Notes: generated by a model not told the origin, from the letters alone. Counted from the first letter of the stretch, positions 26,413-37,148 are shown. The stretch: 64,000 nt of DNA from Rhodocyclaceae bacterium (GCA_030681195.1 JAUXXJ010000046.1:104252-168251); one strand, 5' to 3'. A program made the numbers and translations.

Positions 26413-27510
26413 TTAGTCCAGCCAGCGGCGCCGCCAGAAAATGATGCCAATGCTGATGGCGACAGCCACCATCAGCCCAAAGGCATACAGGTAACCGTTC
26501 GGATCATCCAGCAGCGGCAGCAGCTTGAAGTTCATGCCGAAGATCCCTGAGATCAGGGTGGCGGGCATGAAAATCAGGGCGATGACCGTGAGTCCGCGCA
26601 CTTCCTTGTTGACGCGGTTGCTGATCGAGGACAGGTAGATGTCGAGCATGCCGGCGATCAGGTCGCGGATGGCCTCCAGCGATTCGATCAGGTGCACCGT
26701 GTGATCATAAATGTCGCGCAGATAGAGTTGGGTCTCGGGCGTGAAGAAGCGACTCTCGTTGCGTACCAGCGTATTGACGACTTCCCGCAGGGGCCAGATG
26801 GCACGTCGCACGCTGAGGGTTTCGCGCTTGAGCTGGTGCAATACCTGCAGCTCGGTGGCGTCTGGATGGGCCAGCAGGGCTTCTTCGAGTTGTTCGGTGC
26901 GCTCGCCGATTTCTTCCAGCATCGTGAAGTAACCATCGACCAGAACATCCAGCAAGGCATAGGCGAGATAATCGACGCCGAGCTGGCGGATACGTCCCTT
27001 GTCTGCCCGCAGCCAGGTGCGCACCGGATCGAAGCTGCCCGTGGGACGTTCCTGAAACGTCAGGACGAAATCGCGTCCGAGTACGAAGCTGACCTGTTCG
27101 GTGGAGACGGTTAGCGTGGCGGTGTTGTAATTGAAGAAGCGGGCCACGAAGAAGAGGTAGTCACCGTAGTCGTCGATCTTCGGGCGCTGGTCGGTATTGA
27201 GGATGTCTTCGAGTACCAGCGGATGCAAGTGAAAGCGTTGGCCGATTTCCTGCATGACCTCGGGTTCATGCAGACCATGCACGTTGAACCAGAGCTTTGG
27301 GCCGGTCGGTTTGCAGGCTTGACAGTCGGCGAGCTGGTCGAAATGGGTTTCGGTCAGGCCATCGGGGCCGTACTCAATGAGCGTTATTGCCGCATGGTCG
27401 GTCTTGCGTTCGCCCAGATGGACCAGCGTGCCGGCCGGCAATCCCGATTTGCCCGAGCGCTTGGGGTGCGGTGTTTTGCGGTGGTTCTTGGTGGAGCTGC
27501 GGCTTGCCAT
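26413..27510 (-). CDS. corA: CorA-family divalent-cation channel
   Basis: 365 residues from ATG 27510 (MASRSSTKNHRKTPHPKRSG); an ATG one codon earlier is possible but lies too close to the GGGAG ribosome site. It has a large cytosolic domain with a long helix (TMLEEIGERTEQLEEALLAH) and two C-terminal membrane helices. These flank the selectivity motif in GIFGMNFKLLPLLDD (GMN), and it ends in a basic WRRRWLD. It mediates uptake of magnesium, and possibly cobalt or nickel. The basic N-terminal extension is longer than in E. coli CorA. Its start overlaps the stop of the upstream small gene. Confidence 0.9.
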   Translation of the reverse strand: MASRSSTKNHRKTPHPKRSGKSGLPAGTLVHLGERKTDHAAITLIEYGPDGLTETHFDQLADCQACKPTGPKLWFNVHGLHEPEVMQEIGQRFHLHPLVLEDILNTDQRPKIDDYGDYLFFVARFFNYNTATLTVSTEQVSFVLGRDFVLTFQERPTGSFDPVRTWLRADKGRIRQLGVDYLAYALLDVLVDGYFTMLEEIGERTEQLEEALLAHPDATELQVLHQLKRETLSVRRAIWPLREVVNTLVRNESRFFTPETQLYLRDIYDHTVHLIESLEAIRDLIAGMLDIYLSSISNRVNKEVRGLTVIALIFMPATLISGIFGMNFKLLPLLDDPNGYLYAFGLMVAVAISIGIIFWRRRWLD

Positions 27511-27845
27511 CATGTCTCCCGCAATGAAAAGTGGGCCAGGGCGGTGTGTTTGTTGATCCGTACGTTCAACTCGCAATAGCTGTTCTGTATCTCGGGTTCA
27601 TCACCGCAACTGCAGCCCGCCAGGATTTCGCCGAAGAAGATGCCGACTTCCGCCAGCAACGTGTCCGGTAGCTCGCTATAGCGCAGCACCGTTGCCTCGA
27701 TCGAAGCATCGTCGACATAACCGCCCAGTGCACCGCCTTCGGCCAGCGGTAGCGAACCGGGGGGCAGGGCTTGAATTTCGGCCTTGAGGATGGCGGCAAA
27801 CTGGCTGTCTGGCCAAGCTTGCAGGGATTGATGAAGGAAAAGCAT
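27510..27845 (-). CDS. Conserved hypothetical protein
   Basis: 111 residues from ATG 27845 (MLFLHQSLQAWPDSQFAAIL); ATG 27896 would add 17 residues but reaches into the divergent promoter region. The protein is acidic, with a Cys pair in AGCSCGDEP and a final EIQNSYCELNVRINKHTALA. No membrane segment or signal peptide. I do not recognise a family. Its stop overlaps the corA start (ATGATG/TGA), suggesting co-translation. The Cys-x-Cys pattern could bind a metal, which would suit a corA neighbour, but that is speculation. Confidence 0.6.
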   Translation of the reverse strand: MLFLHQSLQAWPDSQFAAILKAEIQALPPGSLPLAEGGALGGYVDDASIEATVLRYSELPDTLLAEVGIFFGEILAGCSCGDEPEIQNSYCELNVRINKHTALAHFSLRET

Positions 27846-27934
27846 GGAGTAGACGGCGTGTAATATGCGGCTGCTTGAATCTAGCACATGCGGCATCCAT
27901 GTATGCTGCGCAAATCATACGAATGGAACTCCAC

Positions 27935-28369
27935 ATGAGTGAACAGGCCCTAGAGGCGAAAAATGAGCTGGAGCAAAAACTGCTCGCGGCAATGAATGGC
28001 GAGTTGGCGAGCGACGATTTCATGCACGCGTTGATGACCCAGCAAATCTTCATCCCGATCAAGGATGACAAGGACAGCGGCATCATTGGCTTTCAGCACA
28101 CCACGAAAGCGACGCCACTGGTGATTCAGGATGAGGAGGGCGTCAACATTCTCGTCCTGTTTACCAGCCCGGAGCGCGCCAAGGATTTTCTGGCGGATAC
28201 GCCCGGTTATAGCGGCGGCTTGCTGGAAAACTTTTCATGGATTGTCGAGCGCATGGAGCCGGGCTTTGCCATTGCCGTCAATCCAGGGATCGATCTGGGT
28301 ATCGACATCGAACCCGAGAATGTGACCGAGATGGTGGCGTTGCTCGCCGAACAGGCCACGAAAAATTAA
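27935..28369 (+). CDS. SseB-domain protein
   Basis: 144 residues from ATG 27935 (MSEQALEAKNELEQKLLAAM). The N-terminal EKLLAAMNGELASDDFMHAL-type helix is followed by QQIFIPIKDDKDSGIIGFQH, LVLFTSPERAKDFLADTPGY and GFAIAVNPGIDLGIDIEPEN. This is the SseB/type III secretion-associated fold found widely as a stand-alone protein of unknown role ('phage/enhanced serine sensitivity' family). No secretion system is nearby. Its stop overlaps the stop of the convergent methyltransferase by 4 bases. Confidence 0.7.
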   Translation: MSEQALEAKNELEQKLLAAMNGELASDDFMHALMTQQIFIPIKDDKDSGIIGFQHTTKATPLVIQDEEGVNILVLFTSPERAKDFLADTPGYSGGLLENFSWIVERMEPGFAIAVNPGIDLGIDIEPENVTEMVALLAEQATKN

Positions 28370-29526
28370 TGACCTGACGCGCTACCGAGCCGCCACAGCG
28401 ATGTAACTTCAGCCGATCGGGCCGCGTGCAGCGGGTCGTCGGGGTCGCCGGCCTTGGGGTGGTGGGGGCGGATGTCGTGGCGTTCGATGAGCTTCAGGCC
28501 GCCGTCGGCGATCCATTGCAGCAGCTCGGCGCGGGTGCGCAGGCTCAGGTGTTCGGCCAGGTCGGAAAGGATCAGCCAGCCTTCGCCGCCCGGTTCCAGA
28601 TGCTCCGCCAGGCCGCGCAGGAAGGCGCGCAGCATGCGGCTTTCCGGGTCGTAGATGGCGTGTTCGATGGGGGCGTTGGCGCGGGCCGGTATCCAGGGCG
28701 GGTTGCAGACCACCAGCGGCGCGCGCCCGGGCGGGAACATATCCTGTTGCATCAGCTCGATCTTGCTTTGCAGGCCAAGCCGGGCGAGGTTTTCCTGCGC
28801 GCAGGCAATGGCACGCGGGTCTTGATCGGTGGCGATGATGCGCTGGATGCCACGCTTCGCCAGCAGGGCGGCAATGACGCCGGTGCCGGTGCCGATGTCG
28901 AAAGCGAGTTGCGTGCTGGGCAAGGGCGCCTCGGCGATCAGTTGCAGGTATTCGCCGCGTACTGGCGAGAAGATGCCGTAGTGGGGATGAATCCGTTCGC
29001 CGAGGGCGGCAATCGCCACGCCATTTTTGCGCCACTCATGGGCGCCGATCAGCCCCAGCAGTTCGCGCAGCGAGACGACGAAAGCCTCGCTACCCGGCCC
29101 ATAGGCTTCAAGGCAGGCTTGCCGCACATCCGGCGCTCGCCGCAGCGGTACCGTGTAGTCGGCATCGAAAGGCAGCAACAGCATGCCGAGCAGTCGGGCG
29201 CGCTGGGCCTGGGCCATGCGGTGGCGGTGGAAGGCGTCGGCGGGCGTCAGTGTCGGGGCGACGCCCTTTTTCTTTGGCTTGCGGTCGATGCGGCGGGCCA
29301 TGGCCTGCAACAGTTGGCGCGCATTCTGGAAGTCGCCACGCCAGAGCATGGCGGTGCCTGCGTTGGCGAGGCGATAGGCGGTGTCGGCGGTGATCGTGTC
29401 GTCGGCGATCACCACGCGCTGCGGCGGTGGGGCCTTGGCTTCCGAACGCCACCGGGCGGAACGGTTTTCGCCCGCTTCTTCCCAATGGATATATGCCGTC
29501 TCACCAGTGCCGACTTTTGCGTTCAT
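28366..29526 (-). CDS. Class I SAM-dependent methyltransferase, N5-glutamine/RlmG-like
   Basis: 386 residues from ATG 29526. The N-terminal domain (AMLWRGDFQNARQLLQAMAR...RHRMAQAQRARLLGMLL) is of unknown type. The C-terminal half is a Rossmann methyltransferase: motif I is LAFDIGTGTGVIAALLA, the acidic strand end is IATDQDPRAIACAQENL, and the catalytic-type motif NPPW is in VVCNPPWIPARAN. NPPY/W is typical of enzymes methylating planar amide or exocyclic amino groups (PrmB/PrmC, RlmG, TrmN6). The substrate cannot be assigned. Residues 2-10 (NAKVGTGETA) come from a dispersed element overlapping the start. A GTG at 29532 is an alternative start overlapping the preceding stop. Confidence 0.75.
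   Translation of the reverse strand: MNAKVGTGETAYIHWEEAGENRSARWRSEAKAPPPQRVVIADDTITADTAYRLANAGTAMLWRGDFQNARQLLQAMARRIDRKPKKKGVAPTLTPADAFHRHRMAQAQRARLLGMLLLPFDADYTVPLRRAPDVRQACLEAYGPGSEAFVVSLRELLGLIGAHEWRKNGVAIAALGERIHPHYGIFSPVRGEYLQLIAEAPLPSTQLAFDIGTGTGVIAALLAKRGIQRIIATDQDPRAIACAQENLARLGLQSKIELMQQDMFPPGRAPLVVCNPPWIPARANAPIEHAIYDPESRMLRAFLRGLAEHLEPGGEGWLILSDLAEHLSLRTRAELLQWIADGGLKLIERHDIRPHHPKAGDPDDPLHAARSAEVTSLWRLGSASGH
29495..29521 (+). repeat. Dispersed element at the methyltransferase start
   Basis: The plus strand reads GCCGTCTCACCAGTGCCGAC then TTTTGCG (3 changes). On the coding strand it begins 2 codons after the start and is read AKVGTGETA, so it has supplied or replaced the enzyme's N-terminus. 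Confidence 0.7.
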
Positions 29527-29528
29527 GC

Positions 29529-31202
<1,674 letters not shown>

Positions 31203-31297
31203 GGGGACGTACTCTGGACGGCTGCGCATGATAGCCAGCGACGACCGCGTCGCCAATGACTATTTTCTGTGTCGCAGCCTACACCCCAACATCGTGC

Positions 31298-31360
31298 CGC
31301 AAAAAGTCGGCGCTGGCAGGACGGCGCCTGATACTACTTAAACCGTGACGGTATCCACCA
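31298..31360 (-). repeat. Dispersed element followed by an acnB-tail-like sequence
   Basis: On the minus strand, a stretch encoding VDTVTV and TAA (about 31336-31356) is followed by GCCGTCCTGCCAGCGCCGAC-TTTTTGCG (31298-31325). The same order, tail codons for ADSVTV and TGA then an element, occurs at 31973-32040 at the real acnB end. The two copies are in the same orientation and flank the retropepsin-like gene. Confidence 0.55.
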
Positions 31361-31407
31361 GCGCTAACAAAGATAAACACGAGGAAGGTAAGGCAGCAGT
31401 ACGATAA

Positions 31408-31548
31408 CTGGTAACGGATGGGCGCATCAAGAGCGCGGCGGTCGATCTGGAGCGAATCGCGGCCGAGCACGCCAAGCCTTTGAACCCTGATATGCTGTCC
31501 AGCAAGGAGATCAAACCATGGGCATTACCCGTACCACCCTTACCCTAG
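31408..31548 (+). pseudogene. Possible 3' remnant of a small partner gene
   Basis: An open frame without a usable ATG start reads TDGRIKSAAVDLERIAAEHA, then KPLNPDMLSSKEIKPW, and closes at TAG 31546-31548 inside the next gene. It looks protein-like (helical, charged) and overlaps the start of the retropepsin-like gene, as the first gene of a small operon would. The upstream part is absent. I do not recognise the family. Confidence 0.35.
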
Positions 31549-31907
31549 CCAACCCGATCAGGCGCGAACTCGAATCCATTGAAGTCATCGCACTGGCCGA
31601 TACCGGTGCAATGCACTTGTGCATTCCCGAGCACGTCGCGCTACAGCTTGAGCTAGCCGAGAAGGAAAAGCGCGAAGTGACCCTGGCGGATGGCTCAAAA
31701 CGGCTCTACCCCTACGCCGGCCCCGTTGAATTACGTTTCGGCAATCGTTCCTGTTTTGTCGGGGCGATGGTGTTGGGAGATGAGGTCTTGCTCGGCGCAA
31801 TCCCGATGCAAGACATGGATTTGATCGTGCGACCGCTGACCCGTGAAGTACTGGTGAATCCGGCAAGCCCGAATATTCCTTCATCGCTGGCCAAGGGATT
31901 CCGATAG
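31518..31907 (+). CDS. Clan AA (retropepsin-like) aspartic protease
   Basis: 129 residues with the catalytic motif VIALADTGAMHLCIPEHVAL (DTGA), the flap region LADGSKRLYPYAGPVELRFG, and the second conserved segment DEVLLGAIPMQDMDLIVRPL. Single-domain enzymes like this should dimerise to form the active site, as in retroviral proteases. CAAGGAG lies 8 bases before the ATG. Bacterial members often sit near TA or mobile genes; the substrate is unknown. It lies between two element copies beyond the end of acnB, pointing to insertion as a cassette. Confidence 0.75.
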   Translation: MGITRTTLTLANPIRRELESIEVIALADTGAMHLCIPEHVALQLELAEKEKREVTLADGSKRLYPYAGPVELRFGNRSCFVGAMVLGDEVLLGAIPMQDMDLIVRPLTREVLVNPASPNIPSSLAKGFR

Positions 31908-31937
31908 TTATCCACCGTTTATGTGGAGGGCGTTGTG

Positions 31938-31972
31938 AAAATGCCCGCGCGGATTTCTCGGTGCGGGCATTT
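31938..31972. terminator. Bidirectional terminator between retropepsin-like gene and acnB
   Basis: AAATGCCCGC (31938-31947) and GCGGGCATTT (31963-31972) form a perfect 10-pair stem across 15 bases. It sits between two convergent stops and could serve both genes. Confidence 0.7.
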
Positions 31973-31997
31973 GAAAAGTCGGCACTGGCGGGACGGC
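31973..31997 (-). repeat. Dispersed element downstream of acnB
   Basis: The plus strand reads GAAAAGTCGGCACTGGCGGG then ACGGC, one change from the core. It lies between the acnB stop (32020) and the terminator, abutting the terminator stem. Confidence 0.75.
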
Positions 31998-32019
31998 GAT
32001 CAGTCCCGCCAAGTCGTAT

Positions 32020-34605
32020 TCAAACCGTCACGCTATCCGCGACTTCCTTGAATTCAGCGATCTGGTCGAAGTTCATATAACGATAGACATCGGCCGACTT
32101 GGCTTCCAGCGTTTTCACCTGCGCCATGTACTCTGCAACGGTGGGCAGTTTGCCCATCAGTGCCGCGACGGCGGCGAGCTCGGCGGAAGACAGATAAACC
32201 TGCGTGTCGATACCCAGACGGTTGGGGAAGTTGCGCGTCGAGGTGGACACTGCTGTGCTGCCCTTCCTGATCTGCGCCTGGTTGCCCATGCACAGCGAGC
32301 AGCCGGGCATCTCCATGCGTGCGCCCGACTTGCCGAGTACCGAGTAGTAGCCTTCCTCATTGAGAATCATGGCGTCCATCTTGGTCGGCGGGGCGATCCA
32401 TAGGCGTGTCGGCAGGTCGCTCTTGCCGTCGAGGATTTTGCCGGCGGCGCGGAAGTGGCCGATGTTGGTCATGCACGAGCCGATGAAGACTTCGTCGATC
32501 TTCTCGCCCTGGACTTCGGAGAGGACTTTCACGTCGTCCGGGTCGTTCGGGCAGGCGAGGATCGGTTCCTTGATGTCAGCGAGGTCGATCTCGATCACGG
32601 CGGCGTATTCGGCATCGGCGTCGGGCTGGAGCAGGGTGCCGTTGGCGATCCACGCTTCCATGGCCTGAATGCGGCGGGCGAGGGTGCGCTTGTCTTCGTA
32701 GCCTTCGGCGATCATCCACTTCATCAGCGTGATGTTGGAACGCAGGTACTCGACGATGGGTTCCTTGTTGAGGCGCACCGCGCAGCCGGCGGCGGAACGT
32801 TCGGCGGAGGCGTCGGTGAGTTCGAAGGCTTGCTCGACCTTGAGGTCGGGCAGGCCTTCGATTTCGAGGATGCGGCCGGAGAAGATGTTCTTCTTGCCCT
32901 GCTTGGCGACGGTGAGGTGGCCGGCCTTGATGGCGTAGAGCGGAATCGCATTGACCAGATCACGCAGGGTGATGCCGGGTTGCAACTTGCCCTTGAAACG
33001 CACCAGTACGGATTCCGGCATGTCGAGCGGCATGACACCCGTAGCGGCGGCGAAGGCGACCAGGCCGGAGCCGGCGGGGAAGGAGATGCCGATGGGGAAA
33101 CGGGTGTGGCTGTCGCCGCCGGTGCCGACGGTGTCGGGCAGCAGGAAGCGGTTGAGCCAGGAGTGGATCACGCCGTCGCCCGGCTTGAGCGAGATGCCGC
33201 CGCGCGCGGTGATGAAGCTGGGCAGCGTGCGGTGGGTCTTGACGTCGACCAGCTTCGGGTAGGCGGCGGTGTGGCAGAAGGACTGCATGACGAGGTCGGC
33301 CGAGAAGCCGAGGCAGGCGAGGTCTTTCAGCTCGTCGCGCGTCATCGGGCCGGTGGTGTCCTGCGAGCCGACCGAGGTCATCTTCGGTTCGCAGTAGGTA
33401 CCGGGGCGCATGCCCTTGCCTTCGGGTAAACCGCAGGCACGGCCGACCATCTTCTGGGCCAGCGAGAAACCCTTGCCGGTATCGACGGGGGTCTGTGGCA
33501 GGCGGAACAGGGTCGAGACGGGCAGGCCAAGAAATTCGCGTGCCTTGCTGGTGAGGCCACGGCCGACGATCAGGTTGATACGACCACCGGCACGGACTTC
33601 GTCGAAGATCACGTCGGACTTGACCTTGAATTCGGCGATGACCTTGCCGCCTTTTAGGGCCTTGCCTTCGTAAGGGCGCAGTTCGACTTCCTCGCCCATG
33701 CCCATCTGGCCAACGTCGAGCTCGATCGGCAGAGCGCCGGCATCTTCCATCGTGTTGTAGAAGATCGGGGCGATCTTGGTGCCGAGGCAGACGCCGCCGA
33801 AGCGCTTGTTGGGCACATAAGGAATGTCTTCGCCGGTGAACCACAGGACAGAGTTGGTGGCGGACTTGCGCGAGGAGCCGGTGCCAACGACGTCGCCGAC
33901 ATAGGCGACCAAATGACCTTTGGCTTTCAGGCCGTCGAGCTGCTTGATTGGGCCGCGTTCGCCGGCCTTGTCGGCGTCGATGCCATCGCGCGGATTCTTC
34001 AGCATGGCCAGCGCATGGAGCGGAATGTCGGGGCGGCTCCAGGCGTCAGGGGCGGGGGAAAGGTCGTCGGTGTTGGTTTCGCCGGTGACCTTGAAGATGG
34101 TGAGCTTTAGCGATTGCGGCACTTCGGGACGCGAGGTGAACCACTCGGCGTCGGCCCAGCTTTGCATCACGGCCTTGGCGTTGGCGTTGCCTGCTTTGGC
34201 TTTCTCGGCGACATCGTGGAAGGCGTCGAACATCAGCAGGGTCTTCTTGAGACCTTCGGCGGCGGTGGCACCGCATTCGGCATCGTCGAGCAGGTCGATG
34301 AGCGGCTTGACGTTGTAGCCGCCGAGCATGGTGCCGAGCAGTTCAGTGGCCTTGGCGCGCGAGATCAGCGCACATGCCGTCTTGCCAGCGCCGACTTCTG
34401 CGAGGAAGGCGGCCTTGACCTGGGCGGCATCATCCACGCCAGCCGGTACGCGATAGGTGATTAGATCAACTAGAAAGGCTTCCTCGCCCTTGGAGGGGGC
34501 CTTCAGCAAGGCAACCAGTTCGACGGTCTGCTGCTTGGTCAGCGGCAGGGGGGGGATACCCAGCGCGGCGCGCTCGGCGACATGGGCACGGTAGGCTTCA
34601 AGCAT
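32020..34605 (-). CDS. acnB: Aconitate hydratase B
   Basis: 861 residues, the AcnB domain order: HEAT-like domain ([20 protein letters not shown] start), the 'swivel' domain ([20 protein letters not shown]), then the catalytic domains. Iron-sulfur ligands are Cys in [12 protein letters not shown] (near 710) and two in [13 protein letters not shown] (near 768-771). It isomerises citrate to isocitrate in the TCA cycle. Around residues 68-76 the conserved HEAT-domain segment (FLAAIAKGEAKSPLL in E. coli) reads [15 protein letters not shown], encoded by a dispersed element with no change in length. It is the last gene of the mdh-citE-DUF3617-acnB set. Confidence 0.95.
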   Translation of the reverse strand: MLEAYRAHVAERAALGIPPLPLTKQQTVELVALLKAPSKGEEAFLVDLITYRVPAGVDDAAQVKAAFLAEVGAGKTACALISRAKATELLGTMLGGYNVKPLIDLLDDAECGATAAEGLKKTLLMFDAFHDVAEKAKAGNANAKAVMQSWADAEWFTSRPEVPQSLKLTIFKVTGETNTDDLSPAPDAWSRPDIPLHALAMLKNPRDGIDADKAGERGPIKQLDGLKAKGHLVAYVGDVVGTGSSRKSATNSVLWFTGEDIPYVPNKRFGGVCLGTKIAPIFYNTMEDAGALPIELDVGQMGMGEEVELRPYEGKALKGGKVIAEFKVKSDVIFDEVRAGGRINLIVGRGLTSKAREFLGLPVSTLFRLPQTPVDTGKGFSLAQKMVGRACGLPEGKGMRPGTYCEPKMTSVGSQDTTGPMTRDELKDLACLGFSADLVMQSFCHTAAYPKLVDVKTHRTLPSFITARGGISLKPGDGVIHSWLNRFLLPDTVGTGGDSHTRFPIGISFPAGSGLVAFAAATGVMPLDMPESVLVRFKGKLQPGITLRDLVNAIPLYAIKAGHLTVAKQGKKNIFSGRILEIEGLPDLKVEQAFELTDASAERSAAGCAVRLNKEPIVEYLRSNITLMKWMIAEGYEDKRTLARRIQAMEAWIANGTLLQPDADAEYAAVIEIDLADIKEPILACPNDPDDVKVLSEVQGEKIDEVFIGSCMTNIGHFRAAGKILDGKSDLPTRLWIAPPTKMDAMILNEEGYYSVLGKSGARMEMPGCSLCMGNQAQIRKGSTAVSTSTRNFPNRLGIDTQVYLSSAELAAVAALMGKLPTVAEYMAQVKTLEAKSADVYRYMNFDQIAEFKEVADSVTV
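34376..34402 (+). repeat. Dispersed element inside acnB
   Basis: GCCGTCTTGCCAGCGCCGAC then TTCTGCG, 24 of 27 positions. On the coding strand it is read AEVGAGKTA. It replaces, rather than adds to, a segment of a well-conserved enzyme. Confidence 0.7.
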
Positions 34606-34631
34606 GGATTCTTCCTTTCGTGAAAAAACGG

Positions 34632-35051
34632 TTATTTGCAGTCGCCGACGCGGCGACCATTCATGGTCGAGTGCATTTCGCCCATGCCCTGATCGGGCGT
34701 CATGCGAATCTTCTGGTCGAAGGTGTAGGCGGTGGGGGAAACAGTGCCTTTGACGGAGCCGGCCATCTTGCTGCCGTCGGCAGCACAGGCCATGTCGTAG
34801 CTAACGCTGCCGCCAGAGGTCTTGAGGTTTGAGATCGTACACTTGCTGGCCTCGTCGCCCTTGTATTGCTTGCCGGACGAAATGTCCTGGGCGGTATAGC
34901 AATGGGTGAATTTTGCGCCGGGCATCTGCATGCCCTGCATCTTCATTGTCGTGGTGATTTCCCACAGGCCGGGTTTCATTTCCTGGGCGGAGGCCGGCAA
35001 GGCGACAAGCAGCAGCGAGGCGGCAATGATCGGCAGGCGAAGTGCGTTCAT
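34632..35051 (-). CDS. DUF3617 periplasmic protein
   Basis: 139 residues with a signal peptide ([20 protein letters not shown], cleavage probably after ASA). The mature part is the DUF3617 pattern: [20 protein letters not shown], then [33 protein letters not shown] and a final SGRRVGDC-like [10 protein letters not shown]. Four cysteines suggest two disulfides. The function of this family is unknown. It is embedded in the TCA operon between the CitE-like gene (4-base overlap) and acnB (26-base gap). Confidence 0.75.
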   Translation of the reverse strand: MNALRLPIIAASLLLVALPASAQEMKPGLWEITTTMKMQGMQMPGAKFTHCYTAQDISSGKQYKGDEASKCTISNLKTSGGSVSYDMACAADGSKMAGSVKGTVSPTAYTFDQKIRMTPDQGMGEMHSTMNGRRVGDCK

Positions 35052-36067
35052 GGCGTTTCCTTTCCAGAGGGAGAATCGTTGAAAAAACGGTTACGGACGA
35101 AGGCGGGCAGCGCAACGCCGGTGGCGTGGGCGCGCTGGAGAAGTTCCCAGTAATAGCGGAACGAGGCGCGGTCGTGCAGGCGGCCATTGATCTGGATCGG
35201 GCCCCAGGCCGCATCGGCCGCAGCGCAGAGGATATTGGCGGCTTCGGTGGTTTCAGCAAAATCGGGACGCATGGCGGCGATGATCGGCTCAATCTGGTTG
35301 GGGTGGATGCTCCACATGCGCAGGAAGCCGAACGCCTCGCGGGCGCGACGCGCATCGTCCGCGACAACGCGGCTATCGCGAAACTCGGTGGTGACGTTGT
35401 GTGTCGGCACAATGCCGTGGCCGAGCGCCGCGTTGGCGATTGCGCATTTCGCCCGAGACACCAGTGGGTGGTCGAACTGTCCCGGCGAACGCATGGCGCT
35501 CGACGGAATCGCGCCATGGTGGGCCGAGACGAAGTCCATCAGGCCAAAGTCGAGCGATTCGATACCGGGTAGCGCGGCGATCTGCCAGACCTCGTGCAGC
35601 GCACCCGGCGTTTCGATCAGTACGTGCGCAGGAATTTCGCGCGTGATGGCGTGGCGCGCGCGGGCTGCGGCGATCTCATCAAGTTGCGTCTTGACGTCGG
35701 CCAGACATTCCGGCTTGGGCAGCACGATGTAGGCGAGGTGCTGGCCGGCGAGGCGCACAAACGTGTCGAGTTCATCGCGCCAGGCCGGGTGGTAAATATT
35801 ATTGATGCGCGCACCGATGCGGTCGAAATGATTTTTCTCGCTGGCGATATGCCCGGCGAGCATGCTTGCGTGCGCGATCTCGTTGCCCGCCGCGGCGCCG
35901 TCCTCGCAGTCGGCAGTGATGTCGAACACCGGCCCGAGACGCTGTTGCAGTTCAATGGACTTGACCAGCAGTTTTTCGCTGCCGGCGTAATGCTCGCAGG
36001 CGGCCAGTGCCGGGAAAGGGCGGCCGCCTGCGTACAGCACTTCGGAAGGGTGAAGTGCCGTGGTCAC
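35048..36067 (-). CDS. CitE/HpcH-HpaI family lyase
   Basis: 339 residues. The HpcH/HpaI TIM barrel is shown by SEKLLVKSIELQQRLGPVFD, ITADCEDGAAAGNEIAHASM (metal-binding Glu/Asp), IVLPKPECLADVKTQL, HVLIETPGALHEVWQIAALP and FGFLRMWSIHPNQIEPIIAA. Relatives split citryl-, malyl- or methylmalyl-CoA-type substrates. In this position (mdh - lyase - acnB, common in betaproteobacteria) it is often annotated as citrate lyase beta subunit or malyl-CoA lyase, but no alpha or gamma citrate lyase genes are here. The exact acyl-CoA substrate is unknown. The gene starts 3 bases after mdh ends. Confidence 0.75.
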   Translation of the reverse strand: MTTALHPSEVLYAGGRPFPALAACEHYAGSEKLLVKSIELQQRLGPVFDITADCEDGAAAGNEIAHASMLAGHIASEKNHFDRIGARINNIYHPAWRDELDTFVRLAGQHLAYIVLPKPECLADVKTQLDEIAAARARHAITREIPAHVLIETPGALHEVWQIAALPGIESLDFGLMDFVSAHHGAIPSSAMRSPGQFDHPLVSRAKCAIANAALGHGIVPTHNVTTEFRDSRVVADDARRAREAFGFLRMWSIHPNQIEPIIAAMRPDFAETTEAANILCAAADAAWGPIQINGRLHDRASFRYYWELLQRAHATGVALPAFVRNRFFNDSPSGKETP

Positions 36068-36070
36068 GGT

Positions 36071-37060
36071 TTAGGCAAACAGGTGCTTGACGCCGTCACG
36101 CTCTTCCGTCAGTTCCTTGAGCGTGAAGTCCATCTTCTCGCGCGAGAAGGCGTCGATTTCAAGACCCTTGACGACTTCCCACTTGCCGTTGGCGCAGGTG
36201 CAGGGCATGCCGTAGATCATGCCTTCGGGGATGCCGTAGGAACCATCGGAAACGACGCCCATGGTGACCCACTGACCATTCGTGCCGTTGTTCCAGTCAC
36301 GCATGTGGTCAATGGCGGCATTCGCAGCCGAGGCGGCAGAGGAGAGGCCGCGTGCTTCGATGATGGCGGCGCCGCGCTTGCCCACCTTCGGGATGTACTC
36401 GTTCTTGTACCAGGCTTCGTCATTGACGAGGGCCGGGGCGGCCTTGCCAGCGACGGTGGCGAAGCGGATGTCTGGATACATCGTCGGCGAGTGGTTGCCC
36501 CAGACGACCATCTTCTGGATGTCGGTGACGGAAGACTTGGTCCGCGTGGCCAGTTGCGAGATGGCGCGATTGTGGTCGAGGCGCATCATCGAGGTGAAAG
36601 CCGACTGCGGCAGGCTCTTCGCGGTGTTCATGGTGATCAGCGCGTTGGTGTTGGCGGGGTTGCCGACGACGATCAACTTGAGGTCGCGGGCGGCGACTTC
36701 ATCGATGGCCTTGCCTTGTTCGGTGAAGATCTTGGCGTTCTCGAGCAGCAGGTCCTTGCGCTCCATGCCCGGGCCGCGCGGCTTGGCGCCGACCAGCAGG
36801 GCTTGTTGTGCGTCCTTGAAAGCGACCTTGGGATCGGCCGTGCCGATCATGTCGGCCAGCAGCGGGAAGGCGCAGTCTTCGAGTTCCATCATGACGCCCT
36901 TGAGCGCGGCCTGGGCCTTGTCGATCGGCAACTCGAGCATTTGCAGAATGACGGGCTGATCCTTGCCGAGCATTTCGCCGCTGGCGATGCGGAACAGCAG
37001 CGCGTAACCGATTTGTCCGGCTGCGCCGGTGACAGCAACACGTACAGGGGCTTTGGCCAT
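36071..37060 (-). CDS. mdh: Malate dehydrogenase (NAD)
   Basis: 329 residues. The Rossmann motif is [15 protein letters not shown]. Arginines for substrate binding occur in [13 protein letters not shown] and [10 protein letters not shown]. The catalytic histidine is in [13 protein letters not shown], near residue 189. The type matches the proteobacterial/actinobacterial long MDH (about 328 residues) rather than the E. coli 312-residue form. It oxidises malate to oxaloacetate. It is first in the leftward TCA operon, with an AAGGAG ribosome site and a good promoter at 37113-37142. Confidence 0.95.
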   Translation of the reverse strand: MAKAPVRVAVTGAAGQIGYALLFRIASGEMLGKDQPVILQMLELPIDKAQAALKGVMMELEDCAFPLLADMIGTADPKVAFKDAQQALLVGAKPRGPGMERKDLLLENAKIFTEQGKAIDEVAARDLKLIVVGNPANTNALITMNTAKSLPQSAFTSMMRLDHNRAISQLATRTKSSVTDIQKMVVWGNHSPTMYPDIRFATVAGKAAPALVNDEAWYKNEYIPKVGKRGAAIIEARGLSSAASAANAAIDHMRDWNNGTNGQWVTMGVVSDGSYGIPEGMIYGMPCTCANGKWEVVKGLEIDAFSREKMDFTLKELTEERDGVKHLFA

Positions 37061-37112
37061 GAAGTACTCCTTGTCTAAGGTGAGTGGGAAGTGAGTTAAG
37101 TCGAACGTGTGA

Positions 37113-37142
37113 ATCTTAGGTTGCTTTGCAGCATTCTGTCAA
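37113..37142 (-). promoter_or_regulatory. Sigma-70 promoter of the mdh operon
   Basis: On the minus strand a perfect TTGACA (37137-37142) and TAAGAT (37113-37118) are 18 bases apart, about 55 bases upstream of the mdh start. The palindromic operator 37149-37174 lies just upstream of the -35 box. Confidence 0.65.
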
Positions 37143-37148
37143 TAGCTA

